From: Myxococcales bacterium
GTDB lineage: Bacteria > Myxococcota_A > Polyangia > Polyangiales > Polyangiaceae
Assembly (NCBI GenBank): GCA_021847645.1
Contig: JAJZQG010000019.1
Coordinates: 1-57,548 of the forward strand
DNA length: 57,548 nt
Reading direction: 5' to 3'
Below the pieces are notes generated by a model. It was given only the letters and a program-made list of their open reading frames with translations. It was not told the DNA's origin and did no database searches. This document shows positions 1 to 8,035 of the stretch, piece by piece. The position numbers and the translations under genes were made by a program. Numbering within the stretch: position 1 is the stretch's first letter; every line of letters starts with the position of its first letter.

Positions 1-185
1 GCCGACCAGCTCGTCGCCATTCTGACCGCTTCTGCGAACACAGCTCGGCGTCACGCCGACCACGGCACGTAGCCATTCTCTGTTCGAATTCCGTGTTGCT
101 AGTCGAGTGTTGCTAGTTCTCCGGGCAGGCAGGACCCGGAAAACTGCTAACAGCTATGCCGCGCGCCCTCGCGTAGGCCCACCGC

Positions 186-1358
186 CTACTTGGCGCACCG
201 AACCCCCAGCGTCGCATCCCGGTCTGTCGTCGCTTCGCCCATCCGGAAGAACACCGCGCGATCGCTCGACCAGCTCGTCCCCACTCGCACGCGGTGACCG
301 GTATCCTGCGCAGTGTAGCTGCTCGACGTCCACTCCGAGACATTGCCGGCAAGATCGTTGACGCCCCAGCGGCTGTCTCCGGCTGGGAAGCTGCCCACCT
401 TGCACGTGGTCTCCCGCTTCTGCACGCCGGACCAGCAAAGCTGACCGCTCGGCGCGGCCGGTCCCCACGGGTTCCGACGATTCTCCTCGCCGCCGAGTGC
501 GACCCACATCCACTCTTGCTCGGTCGGCAGTCGCTTGCCCTGGGCCTGGCAGTACGCGTTCGCCTCGGACCAGTCCAGGCAGTTCATCGGATGCTTGCCG
601 CGGTCGGACGCCGCGTAGTTGCACGCGTCGCCGCTCGTGACGTCGGTGGCGGTGCACTTGCCGGACTCGACGCACGCCCGATAGGCGTCGACCGTCACCT
701 CGGTGACATCCAGGCAGAACGCCTGGAAGGAAGCGGAGCCGGGCGCGTCGGGGATTGCAATCTTGCCGCCGGGTATGGAAGCCATGCCTGCGGGGCATGA
801 CGTGGCAACGACTGGCTCCAGGCTCTCGCCCAGCTCGGACACGCGCACCGCCCAGCGCCCGCCTCCGCCCACCTGGTCCCGCGCGACCTCGATGCCGCCA
901 ACGCTGTAGGCCCGGCCGGCAGCGACATCCAGGGTCGTCTCCTGATCAGCCGTCGAAGCGACCGCCTCGTGCCTGCCGGTGGTGGGGTCGAACTCCGTCG
1001 CTTCGTACCGGACCTTGATGACGTGCCTTCCGGGCTCGAGCAGGTACGCGTCGAGGTCGACTTCGTTGTCGTCGGCGAGAAGACCCTCGGCTCTCAGAAC
1101 GGAAACGACCTTCCGATAGGGAGACGACGCACGCACGCGAAGGCGACTCGCTGGGCGGCCGTCGACGGCGACGATGCCCGAGCCGGTCACCAGCGCGTAG
1201 CTGGAAGCGTCCTGCCTGAGAGCGCGCACGGCGTCCTTCTGCGCAGCCGGTCCCGGAAACACGACGCCCGTGGTCTGGTTCTGATGGCAGTTCGACACGA
1301 AGACAGCGGTCAAGGCAACGAGCGCAAGGAAGATTCTGTTTCGAGCTGTCATCCACAT
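186..1358 (-). CDS. FGE/SUMF1-like domain lipoprotein, probably non-catalytic
   Basis: The 390-residue product begins with a hydrophobic signal segment ending in VFVSNC, which is lipobox-like although Asn before the Cys is unusual. Residues about 30-190 form an unrecognised envelope domain. Residues about 195-390 match the formylglycine-generating-enzyme (SUMF1) fold by the motifs CLDVTEVTVDAYRAC, RLPTEQEWMWVALGG and DLAGNVSEW, and by the final GVRC. In true FGE the C-terminal part carries catalytic Cys residues in an RGGS-type motif. Here that place reads RVGTSWSSDRAVFF and has no Cys, so sulfatase activation is unlikely and a structural or binding role is inferred. The start is preceded by AGGAG 11 bases upstream. 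It diverges from the gene at 1514. Confidence 0.75.
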   Translation of the reverse strand: MWMTARNRIFLALVALTAVFVSNCHQNQTTGVVFPGPAAQKDAVRALRQDASSYALVTGSGIVAVDGRPASRLRVRASSPYRKVVSVLRAEGLLADDNEVDLDAYLLEPGRHVIKVRYEATEFDPTTGRHEAVASTADQETTLDVAAGRAYSVGGIEVARDQVGGGGRWAVRVSELGESLEPVVATSCPAGMASIPGGKIAIPDAPGSASFQAFCLDVTEVTVDAYRACVESGKCTATDVTSGDACNYAASDRGKHPMNCLDWSEANAYCQAQGKRLPTEQEWMWVALGGEENRRNPWGPAAPSGQLCWSGVQKRETTCKVGSFPAGDSRWGVNDLAGNVSEWTSSSYTAQDTGHRVRVGTSWSSDRAVFFRMGEATTDRDATLGVRCAK

Positions 1359-1513
1359 GGAGCCGTTCTCCTCGGACGCGACGCAGAGTCGCGTGATGCT
1401 GACCGCCTTTCGGGGTTGCGGGGTAGGCGGACCCTACGCAGCGCTCGCTCGGCCAGTCAATCCGCGATGTGCAATTGCTGGCGCGCGTGCGCATCTCGGC
1501 GTACCGTCACGAC

Positions 1514-2119
1514 ATGGCTTTGGGGGCACTTCTCGCTCTGAGCATCTCCGCCGCAGACGCCGCGCCGCCACTCTACCCGCCGCCCCCGCCAGCACCGGCT
1601 CGCGTCGATCGAACCGGACCCGACACCTGGTTCGTGCGCTTCGGCATCGGCATCGGCAGTCGCTTGGGCAGCCCGCACAATGACCTCGTCGAGCAGGACG
1701 GCTACCACTTGAGCCCGCGTGGCTGGCTGTCCGTCGACGGCGCCTACGTGGTTCGGTACCCGTGGTTCGCCGGGCCCTGGCTGGCGTGTGGATGGTCGTC
1801 CGACAGGCCCGATTACGCGCCGCGGCTGCACGAGCGCGACATGCTGTTCGGCGCCCAGGCACCGTTCGTGAGCGACTTCCAGGGAGGCGTGTTCATCCTT
1901 TCCCCGCGCGTCGGCGCCGCGGCCACGTGGTTGTGGCTGTCGAGCGTCGATCGTGCTGCGTGGGGCCCCGCGTTCGGCCTCGACGCTTCGATCGTCGGCC
2001 CACACCTGGGCGTCGGTGTAGGCGCGTACTGGGCATCGACCTCGGCGCCGTCCAAGCTCGGCGAGCGCTACAACGTCGGCGGGTTCCAGCTGAGCTTCTG
2101 GGTCGTGCCCCATGATTGA
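1514..2119 (+). CDS. putative outer-membrane beta-barrel protein
   Basis: The 201-residue product is not a named family I recognise. It starts with a clear signal peptide (MALGALLALSISAADA, then a Pro-rich stretch) and continues with alternating aromatic/Gly-rich strands such as WFVRFGIGIGSRLG and GPHLGVGVGAYW, ending in aromatic FQLSFWVVPHD. That pattern suits a small outer-membrane barrel. An in-frame ATG exists 45 bases upstream (1469), but starting there would put charged residues before the signal peptide, so 1514 is preferred. Its stop overlaps the start of the next gene by 8 bases, which suggests one transcript. Confidence 0.55.
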   Translation: MALGALLALSISAADAAPPLYPPPPPAPARVDRTGPDTWFVRFGIGIGSRLGSPHNDLVEQDGYHLSPRGWLSVDGAYVVRYPWFAGPWLACGWSSDRPDYAPRLHERDMLFGAQAPFVSDFQGGVFILSPRVGAAATWLWLSSVDRAAWGPAFGLDASIVGPHLGVGVGAYWASTSAPSKLGERYNVGGFQLSFWVVPHD

Positions 2120-2597
2120 TCGTCGCATGCGTCTGCTCGTGCTGGTGCTCGGTCTCGCCGCTTGCGAGCTCGACTTTCACGCGCCCAAGGGCACTTCGCC
2201 CCGCCTGCTCGACCGCGCGTGCAACAGCGCCCAGTGCACGATGAGCGGCGACGTGACCGAAGCCGAGGGCATCACGCCGGACTCGACGGGCTTTCGTCTT
2301 GGTCCTGGCGCCGCAAAGCTCACCATCCCGCTCGAATCATCGACCGCGACGTCGGCGGTGTCGTCGTGCAAGGGAGTCGAGCTGCTGGTCGCGGGGCAGG
2401 GCGTGCTGCACGCGGGCAGCCAGAGCATCGTGTTGCAAGACACCTATGCGTGGTCGTGTGTCCCATCGATCGACAACAACGCCCTGGTCCTTGCGGTCGA
2501 CGCGGGATCGACGGTGCGGCTCGTCGACATTCGATCTTCGACGCTCGACTACGTGGGTTCGAGCGCGTGTTCGGTGGCGGCGGTGGGCGCGCGCTGA
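2112..2597 (+). CDS. small lipoprotein of unknown function
   Basis: The 161-residue product starts MIDRRMRLLVLVLGLAACE, a good type II signal peptide with lipobox LAAC, so it is predicted to be lipid-anchored after cleavage. The mature part has paired Cys residues (CNSAQC, SSCKG, WSCVP, SSACS) and beta-rich repeats such as LLVAGQGVLHAG, suggesting a disulfide-stabilised extracytoplasmic beta domain. No enzymatic motif is visible. It overlaps the preceding barrel-like gene by 8 bases, so the two are probably co-expressed envelope partners. Function unknown. Confidence 0.6.
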   Translation: MIDRRMRLLVLVLGLAACELDFHAPKGTSPRLLDRACNSAQCTMSGDVTEAEGITPDSTGFRLGPGAAKLTIPLESSTATSAVSSCKGVELLVAGQGVLHAGSQSIVLQDTYAWSCVPSIDNNALVLAVDAGSTVRLVDIRSSTLDYVGSSACSVAAVGAR

Positions 2598-2604
2598 GCG
2601 CGCA

Positions 2605-2823
2605 TCAAGGAATCAGCCCGACGATGTGAGCGCACCACAACAGCTGAAGGAGGCAGAACGTCGCGAGGCTGACGTCGGCGATGAGCTTGCGGGCGCGCCT
2701 ATGGGATGGCGCGGGACGACGCTCGCGCAGCAGCAGCGAGCCTCGATGCGAGACGCTGTCGAGCAGGCCAGCAGGCGCTGCCAGCTTCGGGATGGGAGGG
2801 ACCGGAGGAGCGGAGTCGGTCAT
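2605..2823 (-). CDS. 72-residue single-pass membrane protein coupled to an ECF sigma factor
   Basis: The start codon overlaps the stop of the upstream sigma gene as ATGA, a classic translational-coupling arrangement. The 72-residue product has a Pro-rich, Arg-rich cytoplasm-like N-terminal half and one hydrophobic segment near the C-terminus (DVSLATFCLLQLLWCAHIVG). ECF sigma genes are usually followed by an anti-sigma factor, and this gene sits in exactly that position. It is far shorter than ordinary anti-sigma factors and shows no zinc HxxxCxxC motif. An anti-sigma-like role is therefore only an inference from position and topology. Confidence 0.6.
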   Translation of the reverse strand: MTDSAPPVPPIPKLAAPAGLLDSVSHRGSLLLRERRPAPSHRRARKLIADVSLATFCLLQLLWCAHIVGLIP

Positions 2824-3389
2824 GGTCGCTCTCCTTTTTCGATGCGTTGAAGTTGATGCGCGAGAGCCTTTCGCGCACGTGAAAGACGCTGGCGCTGCGC
2901 CTCGGGCTCGAGGTCGAGGATGGTCGCGATCTCGGCGGCGTCCAGCCCGTCGATCGCGTGCAGCAGCAGGATCTCCCGATCGGCCGGGCGAAGCTCGGCC
3001 AGCGCTCGATGCACGCAACCCGCCGTCTGCCCGGCGAGCGCGAGCTCCTCGGGCGACGGTGCGTTCGACGTCACGTCGTCGTCCTGATCGACCACCAGCC
3101 ACCGGGACACGTCGACCCAGGCCCAGCGCCGGTGGCTGCGGAATGCGTTGCGGGCCACGGTGTAGAGCCACGGTCCGAGTCGCGTGTCGGCCGGCAGCTT
3201 GGCGGCGCTGCGTGCGAGTGCGAGCCAGGTCTCCTGGAACAGATCTTCAGCCAGCTCTCGGCGTCCGGTCAGGCGCACCAGGAACGTGTAGAGGGCGTCG
3301 CCGTGAAGCTTGAGCGCTTCGCGGTACGCGGCGTCGTCGCCTTGCCGCAGCCGTTGCACCGTCCGCGCGTCATCGTCTCCGCATCGCAC
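2820..3389 (-). CDS. ECF-type RNA polymerase sigma factor
   Basis: The 189-residue product has the two-domain ECF layout. Region 2 (about residues 25-95) includes DALYTFLVRLTGRRELAEDL and FQETWLALAR with LYTVARNAFRSHRR, which covers the core-binding and -10-binding part. Region 4 (about 125-180) includes LAELRPADREILLLHAIDGL and a helix-turn-helix ending LSRARKALAHQL. It directs transcription of an unknown regulon. It overlaps the small membrane-protein gene downstream by 4 bases and diverges from the C45 lipoprotein gene at 3494, which could be a target. The N-terminal start is plausible but not fixed by a strong ribosome-binding site. Confidence 0.88.
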   Translation of the reverse strand: MRCGDDDARTVQRLRQGDDAAYREALKLHGDALYTFLVRLTGRRELAEDLFQETWLALARSAAKLPADTRLGPWLYTVARNAFRSHRRWAWVDVSRWLVVDQDDDVTSNAPSPEELALAGQTAGCVHRALAELRPADREILLLHAIDGLDAAEIATILDLEPEAQRQRLSRARKALAHQLQRIEKGERP

Positions 3390-3493
3390 TCACCGTTGCG
3401 CATCGCCCCGAATCCCGTGACAATCCCTGGTTGGCTGGCGGCCTGCGCCGTCGCCGGCCGAACCAACACCAGCACAGACAAACGAGGCAACAC

Positions 3494-5353
3494 ATGATCG
3501 GACGCGCTCACGATCGATATCGGCGGCGGGCAGGGTGGGGGATCGCGGCAGCCGCGTGCCTGGTGCTCGTCGGGTGCGGCAGCGACAACACGTCGATCGA
3601 TCCGGCGCCGCAAGGGCCGCCGCACATCGGTGTGGGCACGGTGGTGCGCTGGAAGGACAAGGGCGTGTTGTCGGAAGTGAATGCGCCCTACGGACGATTG
3701 CAGATCGTGCGCCTGCAGGGATCGCACTACGACATGGGCTTCCAGTACGGCTACCTGCTCCACGACGAGATCGACTCGCTGTGGAAAGGCGTGTTCATCC
3801 CGTACGTGGCGCAGCAGGTGGGGCTGGGCGAGACCGTGGTCGGCATCGTGATGGGCGGGCTGCTCGACGACGCGTGGGGCCACATGGAGCCCTACACGCC
3901 GCCCGAGTTCCTCGATGAGCTTCGCGGTGTGGAAGACGGGGCGGCCGCGGCCGGCGTGGAGGACCCCACGCAGATCTCCAAGGCCGTCAAGTCCGCCATG
4001 CTCCTGGCCGAGCTGTCCCAGTCGGCGTCGATGGGCAGCGACATCGGCCCGTTCCAGGACCTGGTGCAGCGCGGATACTCGACAGGCTACGCGAAGTACT
4101 TTGGCCTGACCGCGGAGACGAACCTGGATCCGATCCAGCGAACCTGCCGCGTGGCGACCACCAGCAACGAGCTCGACGAAGCGGCCGAGCGCATCGGCAG
4201 CCTTCGCAAGCTCATGCTCAGCTGCAGCTTCTTCGCCGTGTGGGGCGATCGCACGGACGGCCGTCAGATCGCCTCGCGGCTGCTCGACTGGGACAAGGAC
4301 ATCGGGCTGCAGGACTACCGTCTGCTGACCGTGTTCGTGCCGGACAACGGCGCGCCGCACGTGACGATCGGTTATGTCGGCTTCCTCGGGGCGCTGGCCG
4401 GGATCAGTGTCAAGGGCATCGCGCTGGGCGACGTGGGCGCCACCAGCGTGCACGAGCGCCTCGACGCTGAGCCGGGCACGCTCAAGTCTCGCGAGATCCT
4501 CGAGTATGCCGCGAACATCAACGACGCTTTCGGCTACTTCGAGAACAAGGTGGCCGACGGGCGCAACCGTCCGACGACGATCGGGGCGAACGTGATGATG
4601 GCGTACGGCGACCCGAGCGGAGGCGGTGCCGCGGCGGAAGGCGTGGCGTCCGAGACGACGGGGATCTTCTCCTCGGCGTTCCGGTACGGGCCAGCGCCGG
4701 AGTGTTCCGAGGCAGCGTACCTCGTGGAGCTTGGCCAAGACGGGTCCCAGGCGCATCTGTGGAACAACAAGGACGATCCCAAGGTGGTCAACCTCGAGGG
4801 CGACACCTACGAGATCGACGCCGACGGGAACATCCGCACGTTCCAGGTCGATGCGAGCGGCCAGTTCGTGCTGGATGCGAATGGCGCTCTCATCGACGAT
4901 CCCGCGGGCAAGCCCTACAAGGTGGGGATGCGCTTGCCGTGCGCGCTGTTCCGGGGCGACGATGCGTTCGCGTACGGGGTTCGGAAGTACCAGGTCGCGT
5001 CGAACGGGCCGCAAGGTGACTCGGCGACGCACCAGATGCACCTATCGGGGAGCTATCGCGGCCGGTACACGACCCAGCACGACATGATCGACGCGTACTA
5101 CAACGGGAAGGCCTTCACGTGGAACGGCGCGACGGTCATTCCGGACAACGGGGGCGCGCGCGTGCCGATCGGGCTCGAGCAGGGCGAGAAGATCGCGAAG
5201 GTCGCGGGCATGAGCAGCAACGTCTTCGCGGTCATCTACGACACCACGAATCTCGTGATCCACGTGGCCTACGAGAGCGGCACGGGCGACACGTGGACGA
5301 GGGCCGTGGACAACGCGTATCTCGAGGTCAAGCTCAGCGATCTGCTGCCGTAG
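3494..5353 (+). CDS. lipoprotein of the C45 (acyl-CoA:6-APA acyltransferase-like) Ntn-hydrolase family
   Basis: The 619-residue product has a lipobox (ACLVLVGC), so it is exported and lipid-anchored. The core motif CSFFAVWGDRTDGRQIASRL followed by DWD is the family's hallmark: the Cys (residue 244) would be the N-terminal nucleophile exposed by autoproteolysis, as in penicillin acyltransferase and phospholipase B-like Ntn hydrolases. Upstream motifs YDMGFQYGYLLHDEI and RGVEDGAAAAGV are also typical. Substrate cannot be told; amide or lipid-amide bonds are likely. A longer start at 3431 is possible but would put charged residues before the signal peptide. It is convergent with erpA. Confidence 0.8.
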   Translation: MIGRAHDRYRRRAGWGIAAAACLVLVGCGSDNTSIDPAPQGPPHIGVGTVVRWKDKGVLSEVNAPYGRLQIVRLQGSHYDMGFQYGYLLHDEIDSLWKGVFIPYVAQQVGLGETVVGIVMGGLLDDAWGHMEPYTPPEFLDELRGVEDGAAAAGVEDPTQISKAVKSAMLLAELSQSASMGSDIGPFQDLVQRGYSTGYAKYFGLTAETNLDPIQRTCRVATTSNELDEAAERIGSLRKLMLSCSFFAVWGDRTDGRQIASRLLDWDKDIGLQDYRLLTVFVPDNGAPHVTIGYVGFLGALAGISVKGIALGDVGATSVHERLDAEPGTLKSREILEYAANINDAFGYFENKVADGRNRPTTIGANVMMAYGDPSGGGAAAEGVASETTGIFSSAFRYGPAPECSEAAYLVELGQDGSQAHLWNNKDDPKVVNLEGDTYEIDADGNIRTFQVDASGQFVLDANGALIDDPAGKPYKVGMRLPCALFRGDDAFAYGVRKYQVASNGPQGDSATHQMHLSGSYRGRYTTQHDMIDAYYNGKAFTWNGATVIPDNGGARVPIGLEQGEKIAKVAGMSSNVFAVIYDTTNLVIHVAYESGTGDTWTRAVDNAYLEVKLSDLLP

Positions 5354-5396
5354 CGCGCAGCCACGGCGTGGGCGCAGATGCTGGTCCGGGTCTTGG

Positions 5397-5720
5397 TCAG
5401 ACCGAGAACGAGGAGCCGCACCCGCAGGTGCCGGTGATGTTCGGGTTGTTGAACTTGAACCCCGAGCCCGACAGGGTCTCGACGTAGTCGATCTCCGTGC
5501 CTTCCAGGTACTGGACGCTGAGGGGGTCGACGAACAGGTTGACGCCGTTGGATTCGAACGTCTCGTCCATCTCGCCGGGCTTCTCTTCGAAGTACAGGTC
5601 GTAGGAGAAGCCCGAGCAACCTCCGCCGATGACGCGAAGCCGTAGGCCCTGTCCCTCGAGGCTCTCGGCCTTGGCGATTTCCCTTACCTTCTCTGCGGCT
5701 TTCTCGGTGAGCGTGATCAT
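5397..5720 (-). CDS. erpA: iron-sulfur cluster insertion protein (A-type carrier)
   Basis: The 107-residue product is a full-length A-type Fe-S carrier (IscA/ErpA/SufA family). It has the three invariant ligands: Cys35 in GGGCSGFSY and Cys99/Cys101 in the C-terminal TGTCGCGSSF. It receives clusters from a scaffold and passes them to apo-enzymes in the cytoplasm. Radical-SAM proteins LipA and RimO and the ferredoxin-type oxidoreductase in this window are possible clients. Start is supported by GGAGG seven bases upstream. There is no isc or suf operon beside it, which is normal for stand-alone ErpA. The choice of ErpA over IscA is by general resemblance only. Confidence 0.92.
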   Translation of the reverse strand: MITLTEKAAEKVREIAKAESLEGQGLRLRVIGGGCSGFSYDLYFEEKPGEMDETFESNGVNLFVDPLSVQYLEGTEIDYVETLSGSGFKFNNPNITGTCGCGSSFSV

Positions 5721-5980
5721 GAAATCCTCCTTCGGAGTCGCGCCACGCGCACACCGAAGTTCGCTTTGTGTGATGCCGCAAGATGTCCTCCAGTTGCTGG
5801 GAGGAGCGGCGCCCTCAGTATAGGAAGCCAGAGGGGACGCTGCCAGGGGGCGCTGGTGCCCTGCCTGCTGAAATCTGCGAAACTCGTGGGCGATCCCCGC
5901 CGTGCGCGTGCTCGGCGGGGTGACCGCGGTCCCGACCGACGCGGTCCGGGGCCGGCCGGCTGTGTGTCGGCCCCTCGACG

Positions 5981-6181
5981 CTATCGGCGTTGGAGCTGAT
6001 CGACCACCGACCGCGCGATGGCAAAGGCGATCCGATCGGTCTCTCGCTCCCGCTCGTTGGCGTAAGCGTTGCTGCGCAGGCGCCGCGCCAGCACGTCGAG
6101 CAGACGGTCGCGCTCCGGATGGCTGAGAATGCTCACGGCCGTTCGGATCGCCAACTCATGCTCGTCGTGTGTCACTCCCAT
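5981..6181 (-). CDS. small hypothetical protein
   Basis: A 66-residue product, highly charged and predicted helical (for example ILSHPERDRLLDVLARRLRS and ERERETDRIAFAIARSVVD). It has no signal peptide, membrane segment or known motif. The amphipathic, protein-like composition favours a real gene over a chance frame in high-GC DNA, but no strong ribosome-binding site is visible and neighbours give no clue. Function unknown. Confidence 0.42.
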   Translation of the reverse strand: MGVTHDEHELAIRTAVSILSHPERDRLLDVLARRLRSNAYANERERETDRIAFAIARSVVDQLQRR

Positions 6182-6362
6182 GGATACCGCAGCAGCTTTG
6201 CGCGCTCGTTTCGTGCCCTGGCCGCAAACCTCCCACGATGTCCATCGGACAGGGAAATCCCGCGCAGGTCAAGCGTCACCAAGGCCGCGTCGCAGCCCTT
6301 GCGTCGTGCGTCCGGCACGAACCGTGTTGCTGTCGGTTCGCGTCGTATTAGCCTGTCGCGTC

Positions 6363-6896
6363 ATGGCGAACTCGGTCGCATGGCACCGGCTGGTGATGGC
6401 AACAACGTGCTTGTCCGGTGCCGTTCTGATCATGGCCGCAGCCTGTGGCCCACGTGCGAAAGCTCCGGTGGCACCCGTCGCCTCCGCACCGGCAGCGTCT
6501 GCTTCTTCCGCCGCGGCAGCCCCAGCCGTGCCGGCGGACGCGACATCCGTTCACATCGAGTTCGCGAAGGGCGGGTGCAGCGTCGTGGCGGACGACGCGC
6601 TCGGTGATTCGTACAAGACTGCCGGAGCGCAGGAAGCGCACGTGGCCGAAGCGCTCACGCCCGCACTCGAGTCGTGCTTCGCGTCGGGCGGGGGGCGGCA
6701 TGGGCTACTGCATCTTCGGGCTGCCGTGCGTGCGGATGGAAGCATGACCGACGTGATGGTGGCGCCGGGCGGCGCGCTGTCGAACGAGGTGCAGGCCTGC
6801 GTGGCGAAGGCGGTGGCGCAAACGAGGTTGCCCGCGCCGGAACACGAGGGCGGGACGCTGCTGCTGATCGTCACCAGCATGTGCTCCCAACGGTGA
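6363..6896 (+). CDS. lipoprotein with AgmX/TonB-C-like domain
   Basis: The 177-residue product has a lipobox (MAAAC), an Ala/Pro/Ser linker and a C-terminal domain resembling the AgmX/TonB-type module common in myxobacterial envelope proteins. The supporting pattern is a central SCF, then LRAAVRADGSMTDVMV, a conserved Cys in VQACVAKAV and a final LPAPEHEGGTLLLIV. In related proteins this module is thought to contact peptidoglycan or partner proteins. A second in-frame ATG at 6396 would also give a signal peptide. Four Cys residues in the mature part could form disulfides. Exact role unknown. Confidence 0.6.
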   Translation: MANSVAWHRLVMATTCLSGAVLIMAAACGPRAKAPVAPVASAPAASASSAAAAPAVPADATSVHIEFAKGGCSVVADDALGDSYKTAGAQEAHVAEALTPALESCFASGGGRHGLLHLRAAVRADGSMTDVMVAPGGALSNEVQACVAKAVAQTRLPAPEHEGGTLLLIVTSMCSQR

Positions 6897-6956
6897 GCGG
6901 GCGGCGTGCCTGGCCGGGCGCAACGCCGGTCAGGCGCGTGACGGGGTGCTGCCGTT

Positions 6957-7910
6957 CTATCGGTCGCCGCGCGGCCCGTACTTGGAGAGCTGCCGGGCGA
7001 AGTCGGCTCGCGTCCGTTCGATCGCGGACGCGATCGGTGCAACGGCGGCGCGCAGGGCTGCAAGCTCGTGCGCGCGTCCGGCTTCCATGGCGTCGGTGGC
7101 CGCCTGGGTGATGTCGGGCATGTGAATGGCGCTCCCCCGGATGCGGTGCGCGATCTTCGCGGCCTCTTCCGGCTGGCCGGCATCGACCGCTGCACGCAGC
7201 TCGGACAGCCATTCGTCGGCCCGCTCGAGATAGCGCGACACGTGCGTGACCGCGAAGTCCCAGCCCGTGTCGTCGGCCAGCTTCTTCAGGTCCAGCGGCG
7301 CGCGGGGCGACGGCTGCTGGCTCGTTGCGGCCTCCGGCGTCTTGCTCGCGTCGAGCGCTGCTTTCGAGCTGTCGGCCAGCTCGCGGGTGCGTGCCTGCGC
7401 AGCGGCAGCGAGGCTCTCATGAGCTTGGCGAAGCTGCGCCAGGACCTGACGGTGCAGCAGGACAGCCCCGATCCCCGCGCTTGCTGACACGATGAGGTCC
7501 GTCTCGGTCCGGCTGAATGGTTCGGGTCGGGCGCGCCAGACGCGCAGCACGCCCCGCACCGCGCCCTGCTCGCCCAACGGAGCGCACAGTGCCGCGCCGA
7601 AGTCGGGGGGGGCGACGCCCGGGCAGGACGCGCTCAGGCTGCAGTTGACACACGCGGGGTCGCTCCCGGCCAGGACCGGACACGCCGGGTGCGGCAACGC
7701 GAAATGCTCCCGCACCTCGCCCTGAAGCATCACATCGGCGGACCCCAGCTCGGGATCGTTGTCGACGAACAGCTGGCAGCCATCGGCGCCGCAGGCGTCG
7801 ACGATCTCCCGGGCGATGGCGAGGATGCTCTGGTTCGAGCCCGTGGGCTCCGAGGCCAGCTCGTTGATGCGAAGCAGGGCTCGGAAGAGCCGATCGAGCG
7901 AGGTGCTCAT
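6957..7910 (-). CDS. GAF-HPt signalling protein with Cys cluster
   Basis: The 317-residue product starts after a strong GGAGGG site eight bases upstream of the ATG at 7910. Residues about 20-155 read as a GAF-type sensory domain (CQLFVDNDPEL, ALCAPLGEQGAVRGVLRVWR, then FSRTETDLIVSASAGIGAVL). It contains four Cys residues at 77, 87, 90 and 96, spaced CX9CX2CX5C. A helical linker (about 155-205) leads to an HPt domain with the phosphotransfer motif AHRIRGSA, His255. It has neither kinase nor receiver domain, so it would act as a sensing phosphorelay intermediate. The Cys cluster could bind metal or an Fe-S centre (inference). It diverges from the TPR/PEGA gene. Confidence 0.75.
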   Translation of the reverse strand: MSTSLDRLFRALLRINELASEPTGSNQSILAIAREIVDACGADGCQLFVDNDPELGSADVMLQGEVREHFALPHPACPVLAGSDPACVNCSLSASCPGVAPPDFGAALCAPLGEQGAVRGVLRVWRARPEPFSRTETDLIVSASAGIGAVLLHRQVLAQLRQAHESLAAAAQARTRELADSSKAALDASKTPEAATSQQPSPRAPLDLKKLADDTGWDFAVTHVSRYLERADEWLSELRAAVDAGQPEEAAKIAHRIRGSAIHMPDITQAATDAMEAGRAHELAALRAAVAPIASAIERTRADFARQLSKYGPRGDR

Positions 7911-8035
7911 CGTTCCCTCCGCGGGGCCGTTCGCGGGGAACGCCGCTTTCGGGGTGTGCGCCCGCTCGCTGGTCGCGATCCACACGACGAAGCCATCGGC
8001 GACCATGATACACTGCGGCCAGGAGGTTCGCCTCG

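Noticed and set aside
3269..5041. 590-codon minus-strand frame opposite the C45 gene
   Set aside because: Its composition is His/Arg/Val-rich noise, while the plus-strand frame has a lipobox and the C45 nucleophile motif.
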